Source of the DNA: Megaleporinus macrocephalus
Taxonomy: Eukaryota > Chordata > Actinopteri > Characiformes > Anostomidae
Assembly: GCA_021613375.1 (NCBI GenBank)
Contig: JAJQXZ010000051.1
Span: 1-64,000 of the forward strand
Reading direction: 5' to 3'
DNA: 64,000 nucleotides
In this document: positions 11,964-22,388 of the stretch, in pieces
Layout of the letters: every line of letters begins with the position of its first letter
How positions within the stretch are numbered: the first letter of the stretch is position 1
Made by a program: the position numbers and the translations under genes
The notes under the pieces: model-generated
What the model saw: only the letters and a program-made list of their open reading frames with translations
Database searches by the model: none
What the model was told of the DNA's origin: nothing

Positions 11964-14900
11964 GTGAGTAGATGAGATGTGATTGTAATTTACAGTAAAT
12001 ACTAAATACTTTATAAAACAGACCGAATCATTTAGAACAGGCTGTAGTTGGAGTAGCTACTCAGTAATAACTGTATAATTCATGGTAGAAGATGAAGAAT
12101 TCACAGCAGGTCGTTATTATTAATTCATATTAACAAACATTAGTTAATAAATAATTCACAGTAGTAATTACTCAGTCCGGGAGTACTTAGTAGGAGGGAT
12201 TAATTGGTGTTGATTTATCCATTTCTCTGGTTGGTGAATTGACCAATCAGCAATCAGAGGAGACTGGGTAAATTTTACAGTTCACCAATCAGAACGGGGG
12301 TGTGGGGTGGGGTGGGGGGGTCGGGGGAATGGATGAGCTGACCAATCAGAGCAAACTGGTCCAATCGGGAGGCGGGGCTTAAAGGCACAGGAGTTCTAAC
12401 AGAGGATGAATACAGACAGATTCATTATAAGTTTATATATTATATTATATATTATACAAGTATAAAGTATGTAAATATATTTAAGTATAAAGTATGTAAA
12501 TATATTTAAGTATAAAGTATGTAAATATATTTGAGCAGAGCCCCAAAATAAAAATATGAATATTAATTAAGAGTGTAAATGAAGTAAAGTAAGTAAAGTA
12601 AAGGAAATGATGATAAAAGCACAACTGGTTTGAAATCCTGTTAGTTTTAGTGTTTATTTAATTTTTAATTCAATTTAACAGAAAATGAGACGGAGACCTT
12701 AATGGCGGCTAATTAAGTTTATTAATAAACTTTCTGCTTGATGTCTCTAGAAGGACAATCGGACATAGAAGCTGATACCATGGTCCAGCTACAGTTGGCT
12801 GAGGAGACCAGCATTAATCCCCTGAGTAAGTCAAGTAATTCATTACTAGATAAAATGATTAGTATAAAACAGCTGCTGTTATTAGTCATTTATAAGACGT
12901 TAACACTCATGTTATTAACCATGAATAGGCTGTTTTGGTCTGATATGAGTAATAACGGCAGAAGATTCACCTTCAGTGCTGAAAATCAGTTTGCAGCTAT
13001 TAAAGAACTCAGACTCGTTTTACTAAGTGAATCTAGATTTGTCCAGTTTTTGGGTAAATAACACAAACATGATGGTCAGATTGAACCACAGTGATGGATT
13101 TGGACAGCTGTTGATGTTTCTTCATTTCACAGCAGGAGACGAGCTCCAGAAAGGAGGCGAGCTCGAGACAGCAGTAGAGCTCGCCGAAAGGCTGATTGCT
13201 CCTGCTGTCGAGCAGCTCGCCCTGGAGGAGCTTCCGGCTCCCATCATGCTTCAGGGTGAGTAAAGGAACCAGATCTCAGGTTCTATAGTAGAAAAAGATT
13301 TTACAGGATTCCTTGGGTTGGATATACAGCTCTGCAGAAAAGCTTTCATTGGAATACAAGGTTCTTCATCTTTCTTTAAAGCAACCTCCAATAAGATGTT
13401 CTTAGGAAACGCATAGTGGTTCTTCTATGGCATCGTTCAAGAAGACAGAATACTCATACTTCAGCATTAGTACTTTGGAAGACATCAAATGTAGTACAGT
13501 GTTCAGATACTTTACTGAATGATCTTCTGAGAGTCTACAGGCTTTATTAGTGTAATACAGTGTTCAGATACTTTACTGAATGATCTGCTGAGAGTCTACA
13601 GGCTTTATTAGTGTAATACAGTGTTCAGGTACTTTACTGAATGATCTTCTGAGAGTCTACAGGCTTTTTTAGTGTAATACAGTGTTCAAGTACTTTACTG
13701 AATGATCTGCTTGAACTAGACCCACCCCTTGCTCTACACTGACCATAATGGCGGCTAATGAAGTTTATTAATAAACATTCTGCTTGATGTCTCTAGAAGG
13801 ACAATCAGACATTGTAGCCGAGACCATGGACCAAGTACAGCTGACTGAGAGGAGCAGCATTGATCCCCTGAGTAAGTCAAGTACATCATTACTAGATAAA
13901 ATAATTATTATTAAACAGCTGCTGTTATTAGTCATTTATAAGATGTTAACACTCATGTTATTAATCATGAATACGCTGTTTTGGTCTGATATGAGTAATA
14001 ACAGCAGAAGATTCACCTTCGGTGCTGAAAATCAGTTTGCAGCTATTAAAGAACTCAGACTCGTTTTACTAAGTGAATCTAGATTTGAGCAGTTTTTGGG
14101 TAAATAACACAAACATGATGGTCAGATTGAACCACAGTGATGGATTTGGACAGCTGTTGATGTTTCTTCATTTCACAGCAGGAGACGAGCTCCAGAAAGG
14201 AGGCGAGCTCCAGACAGCAGTAGAGCTCGCCGAAAGGCTGATTGCTCCTGCTGTCGAGCAGCTCGCCCTGGAGGAGCTTCCGGCTCCCATCACGCTTCAG
14301 GGTGAGTAAAGGAACCAGATCTCAGGTTCTATAGTAGAAATAGGATCTTAAAGGGTTCCTGGGTTGGATATACAGCTCTGGAGAAAAGCTTTCATTGGAA
14401 TACAAGGTTCTTCATCTTTTATTAAAGCAACCTCCAATAAGATATTCTTTAGGAAACGCATAGTGTTTCTTCTATGGAATCGTTCAAGAAGAAAGAATTC
14501 TCATACTTCAGCATTAGTACTTTGGAAGACATCAGATGTAGTACAGTGTTCAGATACTTTACTGAATGATCTGCTGAGAGTCTACAGGCTTTATTAGTGT
14601 AATACAGTGTTCAGGTACTTTACTGAATGATCTGCTTTAACTAGACCCACCCCTTGCTCTACACTGAACTTAATGGCGGCTAATGAAGTTTATTAATAAA
14701 CATTCTGCTTGATGTCTCTAGAAGGACAATCGGACATAGAAGCTGAGACCATGGTCCAGCTACAGTTGGCTGAGAAGACCAGCATTCATTCCCAGAGTAA
14801 GTCAAGTAAATCAGTACTAGATAAAATGATTATTATAAAATAGCTGCTGTTATTAGTCATTTATAAGATGTTAACACTCATGTTATTAATCATGAATAGG

Positions 14901-16336
14901 CTGTTTTGGTCTGATATGAGTAATAACAGCAGAAGATTCACCTTCGGTGCTGAAAATCAGTTTGCAGCTATTAAAGAACTCAGACTCGTTTTACTAAGTG
15001 AATCTAGATTTGACCAGTTTTTGGGTAAATAACACAAACATGCTGGTCAGATTGAACCACAGTGATGGATTTGGACAGCTGTTGATGTTTCTTCATGTCA
15101 CAGCAGGAGACGAGCTCCAGAAAGAAGGCGAGCTCGAGAAAGCAGTAGAGCATGCTCATAAGCACATTGCTCCGGCTGTCAAGCAGCTCGCCCGGGAAGA
15201 GCGTCCGGCTCGCATTGAGATGCTTCAGGGTGAGTAAAGGAACCAGATCTCAGGTTCTTTAGTAGAAGCACATCTGTTTACATGAACATGCACTCTTCTT
15301 AAACATATAGGTTTTTACAGGGTTCTTGGGTTGGATATACAGCTCTGGAGAAAAGCTTTCTTTGGTATACAAGGTTCTTCATCTTTCTTTAAAGCAACCT
15401 CCAATGAGATGTTCTTTAGGGAACACATAGTGATTCTTCTATGGCATCGTTCAAGAAGAAAGAATACTCATACTTCAGTGTTAGCACTTTGGAAGACATC
15501 AGATTCCATCATCAGTACATATATACATTTTCTTTGAACAGAAAATTATTCTTTTTGCAGACGAAGATGCTGCTGAAGCTTCAAAGGAAGTGCTCGGTGA
15601 CGTTCTCAACATCTCCGCTGAATTAAGCGACGTCACCAACCACCAATCTGTGGGTGAGTAGTGACAATAAAACACTGCTGATCACAAAACACAAAGCTGG
15701 ATTACAGCACACAACCAGACTGAACATTCTCCAGTAGTTTCAGCCTCGATATCAGTGTTGAAGATGTTTTTCAGCTGAACCCACTGAAATAATAGATTCA
15801 CCTGAAAAACTCTGCTCAGTAAATCTGACTTCCAGAAAGTCTCATTAGAGATTCTTCTCATTTTGTTCTCCAGCTGACGTCAAGGAGCTGAACTTTGAAG
15901 GAGCTGGACAACAGACCAAAAAGAAGACCAGAAGAGGAACCAGAGGCCGAGGAAGAAAGATTAATTATAAGAAGGAGAAGGAAAGAGGAGAGGACCGGAG
16001 ACTGGAAGCAACAGGAGAGGATCAGCAGGTACAGGGTTCATCATTCAGCTCTTGTCATGTTCCCTATAGTGCTTTTGTATTGCAGCTGGTATGTAGTAGA
16101 TGTTGTTACTGGTGTTGTTGCATCTGATGCTTCTTTAAAGCACCTTTTCACATGAAAAGGGTTCTTAACATTTCTTACTGTTGTTGTAGGGAGCCGTCAA
16201 TGAAGGTCAGGAAAGAACCTGGTACGGCGATGAGTGGCAGGCCTCTGGTTCCCAACCACATCAGAAATACATTGGACCAAAGCGTCTATTCCACAATAGA
16301 GTGGACCGGACCAGATCAAAAAACATAGATCAATAA
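11639..16336 (+). CDS. Unrecognised A/B-cassette repeat protein, gene copy 1 (10 exons, 438 aa predicted)
   Basis: Family not recognised. Exons: 11639-11963, 12751-12825 (A), 13133-13255 (B), 13797-13871 (A), 14179-14301 (B), 14722-14796 (A), 15104-15229 (last B), 15561-15653, 15874-16028, 16190-16336. All join in frame with GT-AG borders and end at TAA. Introns 1-8 are phase 1 and the last is phase 0. The product has a Cys/Trp-rich N-terminus, a KKKKRGKRR block that could be a nuclear signal, a Glu/Pro-rich region, three A+B repeats of about 66 residues rich in Glu, Leu and Ala (probably helical), an acidic linker, a Lys/Arg segment with TRGRGRK, and a tail with WYGDEW. The second of two adjacent ATGs was chosen because it has A at -3 and is the only one present in copy 2. 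Nucleic-acid binding by the basic parts is a guess. The exon structure rests on splice consensus and agreement among copies, not on transcript data. Confidence 0.8.
12242..12385 (+). promoter_or_regulatory. CCAAT/GC-box and G-run cluster in intron 1 of gene 1
   Basis: CCAAT motifs lie at 12243, 12285, 12342 and 12361, and GGCGGGGC, a GC-box-like site, at 12371-12378. Between them, G-runs of 5, 4, 4, 7 and 5 at 12296-12327 are separated by one to three bases, a strong G-quadruplex pattern. This looks like an enhancer or an alternative internal promoter. Copy 2 keeps two CCAAT motifs and the GC box (24954-24990) but lacks the G-runs. Copy 3 keeps one CCAAT here (45274) but carries the CCAAT-rich part again at about 48483-48575. 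Confidence 0.4.
12458..12535. repeat. 25-bp tandem repeat in intron 1 of gene 1
   Basis: Three AT-rich units with core AGTATAAAGTATGTAAATAT start at about 12458, 12483 and 12508. About three units occur in copy 2 (25068-25144). Copy 3 has one unit near 45350 and about three degenerate units at 48650-48720. Confidence 0.8.
12751..15229 (+). CDS. Gene 1 A/B exon cassettes (three pairs)
   Basis: A exons (75 nt) encode GQSDI-type peptides of 24 residues plus a split codon. B exons (123 nt) encode a GDELQKGGELETAVELAERL-type stretch followed by IAPAVEQLALEELPAPI. The third B exon (15104-15229) is 126 nt, with EHAHKHIAPAVKQLAREE and one extra codon. A-to-B introns are 307 bp in all three pairs, while B-to-A introns are 541 and 420 bp. 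Every exon starts and ends in phase 1. Each B acceptor is CACAG|CAG|GAG, so two in-frame AG choices exist, giving Thr-Gly-Asp or Arg-Asp (Arg-Ala from GAGCC forms in other copies). Confidence 0.8.
13494..13720. repeat. 61-bp minisatellite in the first B-to-A intron of gene 1
   Basis: Tandem 61-bp units containing TACAGTGTTCAGGTACTTTA and CTGAATGATCTTCTGAGAG. The last unit degenerates into CTAGACCCACCCCTTGCTCT. The same unit occurs once or in runs in every B-to-A intron of all three genes and again downstream of each gene. Confidence 0.85.
15340..15475. repeat. Dispersed-repeat-like fragment in the intron after the last B exon (gene 1)
   Basis: Contains GGTTCTTCATCTTTCTTTAA and a version of GGTTCTTCTATGGCATCGTT. 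AGAACC/GGTTCTT strings with ATGGCATC resemble short dispersed repeats I know from teleost genomes, probably non-autonomous DNA-transposon remnants. That family link is from memory and unverified. Matching fragments lie in the other post-B introns, for example near 13330, 14370, 25940, 26865, 28155, 29105, 46030, 46955, 47985, 49510 and 50475, so this fragment was copied together with the exon cassettes. No inverted ends or target duplications were identified. Confidence 0.4.
15561..16336 (+). CDS. Gene 1 C-terminal exons
   Basis: Exon 15561-15653 (93 nt) encodes an acidic linker starting DEDAAEASKEVL. Exon 15874-16028 (155 nt, entering in phase 1 and leaving in phase 0) encodes ADVKELNFEGAGQQTKKK and a basic run with RRGTRGRGRK, which faintly resembles an AT-hook but lacks its proline. 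Exon 16190-16336 encodes 48 residues from GAVNEGQERTWYGDEWQ to the stop TAA. Intron lengths of 220 and 161 bp are identical in all three genes, as is the 331-bp intron before the linker exon. Confidence 0.82.
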
Positions 16337-16540
16337 TAACACACAAACAAACAAACACACAAAATCACATACACACACAATCACATACACATACAATCAC
16401 ATACACACATAATCACATACACACACAAACACACATAATCACATACACACATAATCACATACACACACAAAAAGACAACAAGCAAATAAAAAAACACAAA
16501 AAAAAACAACAAAATCAACAAAAAATAATAAAAAAAATCC
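16337..16540 (+). terminator. 3' UTR of gene 1: CA-rich tract and polyadenylation signals
   Basis: After the stop come CACATACACACA-type units of about 16 bp (16350-16475), then A-rich DNA with AATAAA at 16485-16490 and 16527-16532. The second signal is kept in all three genes (30295, 51736). The CA-rich strand is opposite in sense to the GT-rich SatB array about 250 bp downstream. Confidence 0.6.
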
Positions 16541-16724
16541 TAAGCATCCTTAAAAAGCTTTTGGTTCTTTATTAGTGTAATACAGTGTTCAGGTACTTTA
16601 CTGAATGATCTGCTGAAACTAGACCCACCCCTTGCTCTACACTGGCACGTTTGTGTTTCCACTATTGTACAATGATCTTTTGGAGACAATTGGTCAACAG
16701 CATGAGCGACGGACCTCCGCATGT
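16541..16724. other. Downstream junction of gene 1: one 61-bp unit plus transition into SatB
   Basis: One 61-bp minisatellite unit (about 16565-16625) is followed by the CTAGACCCACCCCTTGCTCT tail. Then comes a short unique stretch (CACTGGCACGTTTGTGTTTC) that runs to the first satellite units at about 16725. The junction is almost identical in gene 2 and recognisable in gene 3. Confidence 0.7.
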
Positions 16725-19700
16725 AAGGGGGTATGACACTATGTTTGTGAAAACTTATGAGGGTATGTGTGCAAATGTAGAGTATGTGTGTAGTGTATGT
16801 GTGAGTTTAGGGTATGTGTGTGAGTGTAGATTGTTTGTGAGTGTAGAATACATGTGTGTGAGTGTAGAGTATGTGTGTGTGTGTGTAGAGTATGTGTGTG
16901 AGTGTAGAGTATGTGTGTGAGTGTAGAATATGTGTGTAAGTGTAGAGTATGTGTGTGTGAGTGTAAAGTATGTGTGTGAGTGTAGAGTATTTGTGTGAGT
17001 GTAGATCATGTGTGTAGAGTATGTGTGTGTAAAGTACGTGTTTAAAGTATGTGTGTGAGTGTAGAGTACGTGTAGAGTATGTGTTTAAAGTATGTGTGTG
17101 ATTGTAGAGCACGTGTAGAGTATGTATGTGAGTGTATAGTATGTGTGTGAGTGTAGAGTGTGAGTGTAGAGTATGCTTGTGTAAAGTACGTGTTTACAGT
17201 ACGTATGAGTGTAGAGTATGTGTGTGTGAGTGTACATTATGTGTGTAAGTGTAGAGTGTGAGTGTAGAGTTTGTGTTTAAAGTATGTGTGTGAGTGTAGA
17301 GTATGTGTGTAAAATGTGTGTCTAAAGTATGTGTGTGAGCGTAGAGTATGTGTTTAAGGTATGTGTGTGAGTGTAGAGTATGTGTGTGTGAGTGTACAGT
17401 ATGTGTGTGAGTGTAGAGTATGTTTGAAAAGTATGTGTGTGTGAGTGTACAGTATGTGTGTAAGTGTAGAGAGTGAGTGTAGAGTATGTGTGTAAAGTGT
17501 GTGTTTAAAGTATGTGTGTGAGTGTAGAGTATGTGTGTAAAGTGTGTGTTTAAAGTATGTGTGTGAGTGTAGAGTATGTGTGTATAGTGTGTGTCTAAAG
17601 TATGTGTGTGAGCGTAGAGTATGTGTTTAAGGTATGTGTGTGAGTGTAGAGTATGTGTGTGTGAGTGTACATTATGTGTGTAAGTGTAGAGTGTGAGTGT
17701 AGAGTTTGTGTTTAAAGTATGTGTGTGAGTGTAGAGTATGTGTGTAAAGTGTGTGTCTAAAGTATGTGTGTGAGCGTAGAGTATGTGTTTAAGGTATGTG
17801 TGTGAGTGTAGAGTATGTGTGTGTGAGTGTACAGTATGTGTGTGAGTGTACAGTATGTGTGTAAAGTATGTGTGTGTGAGTGTAGAGTATGTGCGTAAAG
17901 TGTGTGTTTTAAAGTATGTGTGTGAGTGTAGAATATGTGTGTGAGTGTAGAGTATGTGTGTAAAGTATGTGTGTAAATATGTGTGTGAATGTAGAGTGTG
18001 TGTGTAGAGTACGTGTTTAAAGTGTGTGTGAGTGTAGAGTATGTGTGTGTGAGTGTAGACTATGTGTGTGAGTGAAGAGTGTGAGTTTGTGAGTGTATAG
18101 TATGTGTGTATGTGTTTGAGTGCAGAGTACATGTTTCAAATATGTGTGTGAGCGTAGAGTACGTGTAGAGTATGTGTGTGAGTGCAGATTATGTGTTTGT
18201 GCAGAGTACATGTGTAAAGTATCTGTGTAAGTGTTGAGTATATGTGTAAAGTATGTGGTGTGAGTGTAGAGTATGTGTGTGAGTGTAGAGTATGTGTGTG
18301 TGAGTTTAGAGTATGTGTGTAAAGTATGTGTGTGTGAGTGTAGAGTATGTGTGTGTGTGTGTGTAGAGTACGAGTTTAAAGTTTATGTGTGATTGTAGAG
18401 TATGTGTTTGAGTCTAGAATATGTGTGTGAGTGTAGAGTGTGAGTGTAGAGTATGTGTGTGAGTGTAGAGTATGTGTTTAAAGTATGTGTGTGAGTATAG
18501 AGTATGAGTGTGACTGTAGAGTGCGTGTTTAAAGTATGTGTGTGAGTTTAGAGTATGTGTAGAGTATGTGGGTGTGTGTAGAGTACGTGTTTAAAGTATG
18601 TGTGTGAGTTTAGAGTATGTTTGTAAGGTATGTGTGTGTGAATGTAGAGTATGTGTGTGTGTGAGTGTAGAGTACGAATTTTAAGTATGTGTGTGAGTGT
18701 AGAGTATGTGTTTAAAGTGTGTGTGTGTGAATGTAGTGTATGTGTGTAAAGTATGTGTGTGAGTGTAGAGTATGTTTTTAAAGTATATGTGTGAGTGAAG
18801 AGTATGTGTGTGAGTGTAGAATATGTGTGTGAGTGTAGAGTATGAGTGTGAGTATAGAATATGTGTGTGTATGTGTGTAAAGTATGTGTGTAAAGTATGT
18901 GTATGAGTGTAGTGTATGAGTGTGAGTGTAGAGTATGTGTGTGAGTGTAGAATATGTGTGAGTGTAGAGTGTGTGTGAGTATAGAGTATGTGTGTGTGAG
19001 TGTAGAGTAAGTGTGGAAAGTATGTGTGTAAAATATGTGTGTGAGTGTAGAGTATGTGTTTAAAGTATGTGTGTGAGTGTAGAGTATGTGTGTGAGTGTA
19101 GAGTGTGAGTGTATAGTATGTGTGTGAGTGTAGAGTATGTGTGTGTGAGTGTACAGTATGTGTGTGAGTGTAGAGTGTGAGTGTATAGTATGTGTGTGAG
19201 TGTAGAGTATGTGTGTGTGAGTGTACAGTATGTGTTTGAGGGTAGAGTGTGAGTGTATAGTATGTGTTTGAGTGTAGAGTACATGTTCGAAGTATGTGTG
19301 TGAGTGTAGAGTATGTGTGTGGTGAGTGTAGAGTACGTGTAGAGTATGTGTGTGTGAATGTAAAGTATGTGTGTGAGTTTAGAGTATGTTTGTAAAGTAT
19401 GTGGGTGTGAATGTAGAGTATGTGTGTGTGAGTGTAGAGTACGAGTTTTAAGTATGTGTCTGAGTGTAGAGTAGGTGTTTAAAGTATGTGTGTGTGAGTG
19501 TAGAATATGTGTGTGTAGAGTATGTGTTTAATGTATGTGTGTGAGTGTAGAGTATGTGTGTAAAGTATGTGTGTAGAGTATGTCTGTAAAGTATGTGTGT
19601 GAGGGTAGAATATGTGTGTGTGAGTGTAGAGTATGTGTGTGTGAATGTAGAGTATGTGTGTGTGAGTGTAGAGTACGAGTTTTAAGTATGTGTGTGAGTG

Positions 19701-19998
19701 TAGAGTAGGTGTTTAAAGTATGTGTGTGTGAGTGTAGAATATGTGTGTGTAGGGTATGTGTTTAAAGTATGTGTGTGAGTGTAGAGTATGTGTGTAAAGT
19801 ATGTGTGTCTAGAGTATGTATGTAAAGTATGTCTGAGTGTCGAGTTTGTGTGTGTGAGTGTAGTGTATGTGTGTAAGGTATGTGTCTAAGTGTAGAATAT
19901 GTGTGTGTGTGTAAAGTATGTGAGTGAGTGTGGAGTTTGTGTGTAAAGTATATGTGAGTGTAGAGTACATGTTTAAAATAGGTATGTGAGTGTAGAGT
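16725..19998. repeat. SatB array 1, GT-rich satellite
   Basis: Begins with two SatA-like units (GGTATGACACTATGTTTGTG) and then becomes SatB: units of about 19-21 bp with GTAGAGTATGTGTGTGAG mixed with 13-bp units GTATGTGTGTAAA. Periodicity is looser than in SatA and the + strand is again almost free of C. Sub-blocks recur, for example TCTAAAGTATGTGTGTGAGC at 17321, 17594 and 17756. Reverse-strand open frames here read as THTLHSHTYS-type peptides and are repeat artefacts. The array corresponds block by block to the start of SatB2. Confidence 0.95.
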
Positions 19999-22388
19999 TT
20001 GTTTGTGAGAGTGTATGAGTGTATGTTTGTGAGAAGGTTAGGGAGTATGTTTGTGAGAGGGTATGGGAGTATGTTTATGAGAGGGTATGAGAGTATGTTT
20101 GTGAGAGTGTTAGGGAGTATGTTTGTGAGAGTGTATGAGAGTATGTTTGTGAGAGGGTATGAGAGTATGTTTGTGAGAGGGCTATGAGAGTATGTTTGTG
20201 AGAGGGTATGAGAGTATGTTTGTGAGAGGGTATGAGAGTATGAGTGTGAGAGGGTATGAGAGTATGTTTGTGAGAGGGTATGAGAGTATCTTTGTGAGAG
20301 GGTATGAGAGTATCTTTGTGAGAGGGTATGAGAGTATGTTTGTGAGAAGCTGTGAAAGTATGTTTTTCAGAGTATGTGAATGTGTTCAAAGTATGTGTAT
20401 GAGTGTAGGTTATGTGTTAAAGGATGTGTGTGAGTTTAGAGTATTTGTGTGAGTGTAGAGTATGTTTGTAGAGTCTATATGTGAGTGTGTTTGCTGGGGT
20501 GAGGAGTATGTTTGTGAGAGGGTATGAGAGCATTTTTGTGAGCGTGTATGAGAGTATGTGTGTAAGATGTATGAGCGTACGTTTGTGAGAGGGTATGGGA
20601 GTATGTATCTGAGAGTGTGTGAGAGTATGTGTGCAAGGGGTATGGGAGTATGTTTGTGAGAGGGTATGAGAGTATGTTTGTGAGAGTGTATGAGTGTATG
20701 TGTGTAAGGGGTATGGGAGTATGTTTTTGAGAGGGTATTAGAGTATGTTTGTGAGAGGGTATGGGAGTATGTTTGTGAGAGTGTATGAGTCTATGTGTGT
20801 AAGGGCTATGAGAGTATGTTTGTGAGAGTGTATGAGAGTATGTTTGTGAGAGGGTATGAGAGTATGTTTGTTAGAGTGTATGGGAGTATTTGTGTAAGAG
20901 GTATGAGAGTATGTTTGTGAGAGGTTATGAGAGTATGTGTGTAAGGGGTATGGGAGTATGTTTTGTGAGAGTGTATGAGAGTATGTTTGTTAGAGTGTAT
21001 GGGAGTATTTGTGTAAGAGGTATGAGAGTATGTTTGTGAGAGGTTATGAGAGTATGTGTTGTAAGGGGTATGAGAGTATGTTTGTGAGAGTGTATGAGAG
21101 TATGTTTGTGAGAGTGTATGAGAGTATGTTTCTGAGAGTGTATGAGAGTATGTTTGTGAGAGTGTATGAGAGTGTGTTTGTGAGAGTGTATGGGAGTATT
21201 TGTGTAAGAGGTATGAGAGTATGTTTGTGAGAGGTCATGAGAGTATGTGTGTAAGGGGTATGAGAGTATGTTTGTGAGAGGGTATGAGAGTATGTGTGTA
21301 AGAGGTATGAGAGTATGTTTGTGAGAGGGTATGAGAGTATGTGTGTAAGAGGTATGAGAGTATGTGTGTAAGAGGTATGAGAGTATGTGTGTAAGAGGTA
21401 TGAGTGTATGTGTGTAAGAGGTATGAGAGTATGTGTGTAAGAGGTATGAGAGTATGTTTGTGAGAGGGTATGAGAGTATTTGTGTAAGTGGTATGGGAGT
21501 ATGTTTGTGAGAGTGTATGGGAGTATTTGTGTAAGAGGTATGAGAGTATGTTTGTGAGAGTGTATGAGAGTATGTTTGTGAGAGTGTATGGGAGTATTTG
21601 TGTAAGAGGTATGGGAGTATGTTTGTGAGAGGGTATGAGAGTATGTTTGTGAGAGTGTATGAGAGTATGTTTGTGAGAGTGTATGAGAGTATGTTTGTGA
21701 GAGTGTATGAGAGTATGTTTGTGAGAGTGTATGGGAGTATTTGTGTAAGAGGTATGAGAGTATGTTTGTGAGAGTGTATGAGAGTATGTTTGTGAGAGTG
21801 TATGAGAGTATGTTTGTGAGAGTGTATGAGAGTATGTTTGTGAGAGTGTATGAGAGTATGTTTGTGAGAGTGTATGGGAGTATTTGTTTAAGAGGTATGA
21901 GAGTATGTTTGTGAGAGGGTATGAGAGTATGTGTGTAAGGGGTTTGAGAGTATGTTTGTGAGAGGGTATGAGAGTATGTGTGTAAGAGGTATGAGAGTAT
22001 GTTTGTGAGAGGGTATGAGAGTATGTGTGTAAGAGGTATGAGAGTATGTGTGTAAGAGGTATGAGAGTATGTGTGTAAGAGGTATGAGTGTATGTGTGTA
22101 AGAGGTATGAGAGTATGTGTGTAAGAGGTATGAGAGTATGTTTGTGAGAGGGTATGAGAGTATTTGTGTAAGAGGTATGAGAGTATGTTTGTGAGAGGGT
22201 ATGAGAGTATTTGTGTAAGAGGTATGAGAGTATGTTTGTGAGAGGGTATGAGAGTATTTGTGTAAGAGGTATGAGAGTATGTTTGTGAGAGGGTATGAGA
22301 GTATGTGTGTAAGAGGTATGAGTGTATGTGTGTAAGAGGTATGAGAGTATGTGTGTAAGAGGTATGAGAGTATGTGTGTGAGAGGTAT
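19999..22388. repeat. SatA array 2
   Basis: The shortest SatA array. It starts with GGGAG-type units, contains a SatB island at about 20375-20500, then mixes 24-bp units with many 23-bp units ending TGTAAGAGG. The 23-bp units break the reading frames. A block at about 21250 recurs near 21932 (offset about 681 bp). It ends at the same GAGAGGTATT/TGTTGCGTTTTC junction as arrays 1 and 3. Confidence 0.95.

Noticed and set aside
13027..13263. Frames starting MNLDLSSFWVNN that run into B exons
   Set aside because: The upstream part is intron, and the frame starts at a GTG codon. Only the part after the CACAG acceptor is exon.
14364..14597. 77-codon frames MDIQLWRKAFIGIQG in B-to-A introns (about ten copies)
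   Set aside because: They lie wholly in introns, over the dispersed-repeat-like fragment and 61-bp units, and mostly lack an ATG start. Repeated because the cassettes were copied.
15950..15990. AT-hook assignment for TRGRGRK in the C-terminal basic exon
   Set aside because: The central Arg-Gly-Arg-Pro of real AT-hooks is missing its proline. Kept only as a weak resemblance.
16651..16920. Frame MCFHYCTMIFWRQLVNSMSDGPPHV that runs into SatB
   Set aside because: Crosses from the unique junction into satellite. The matching frame in gene 3 is shifted, and no splice or promoter signals were seen.
17194..18132. Reverse-strand histidine- and threonine-rich open frames in SatB (YTHTHTLHSHTYS type; also 57027-57962 and 62561-62998)
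   Set aside because: CA-rich complement of a GT repeat. The frames track satellite unit lengths and restart wherever the period shifts.
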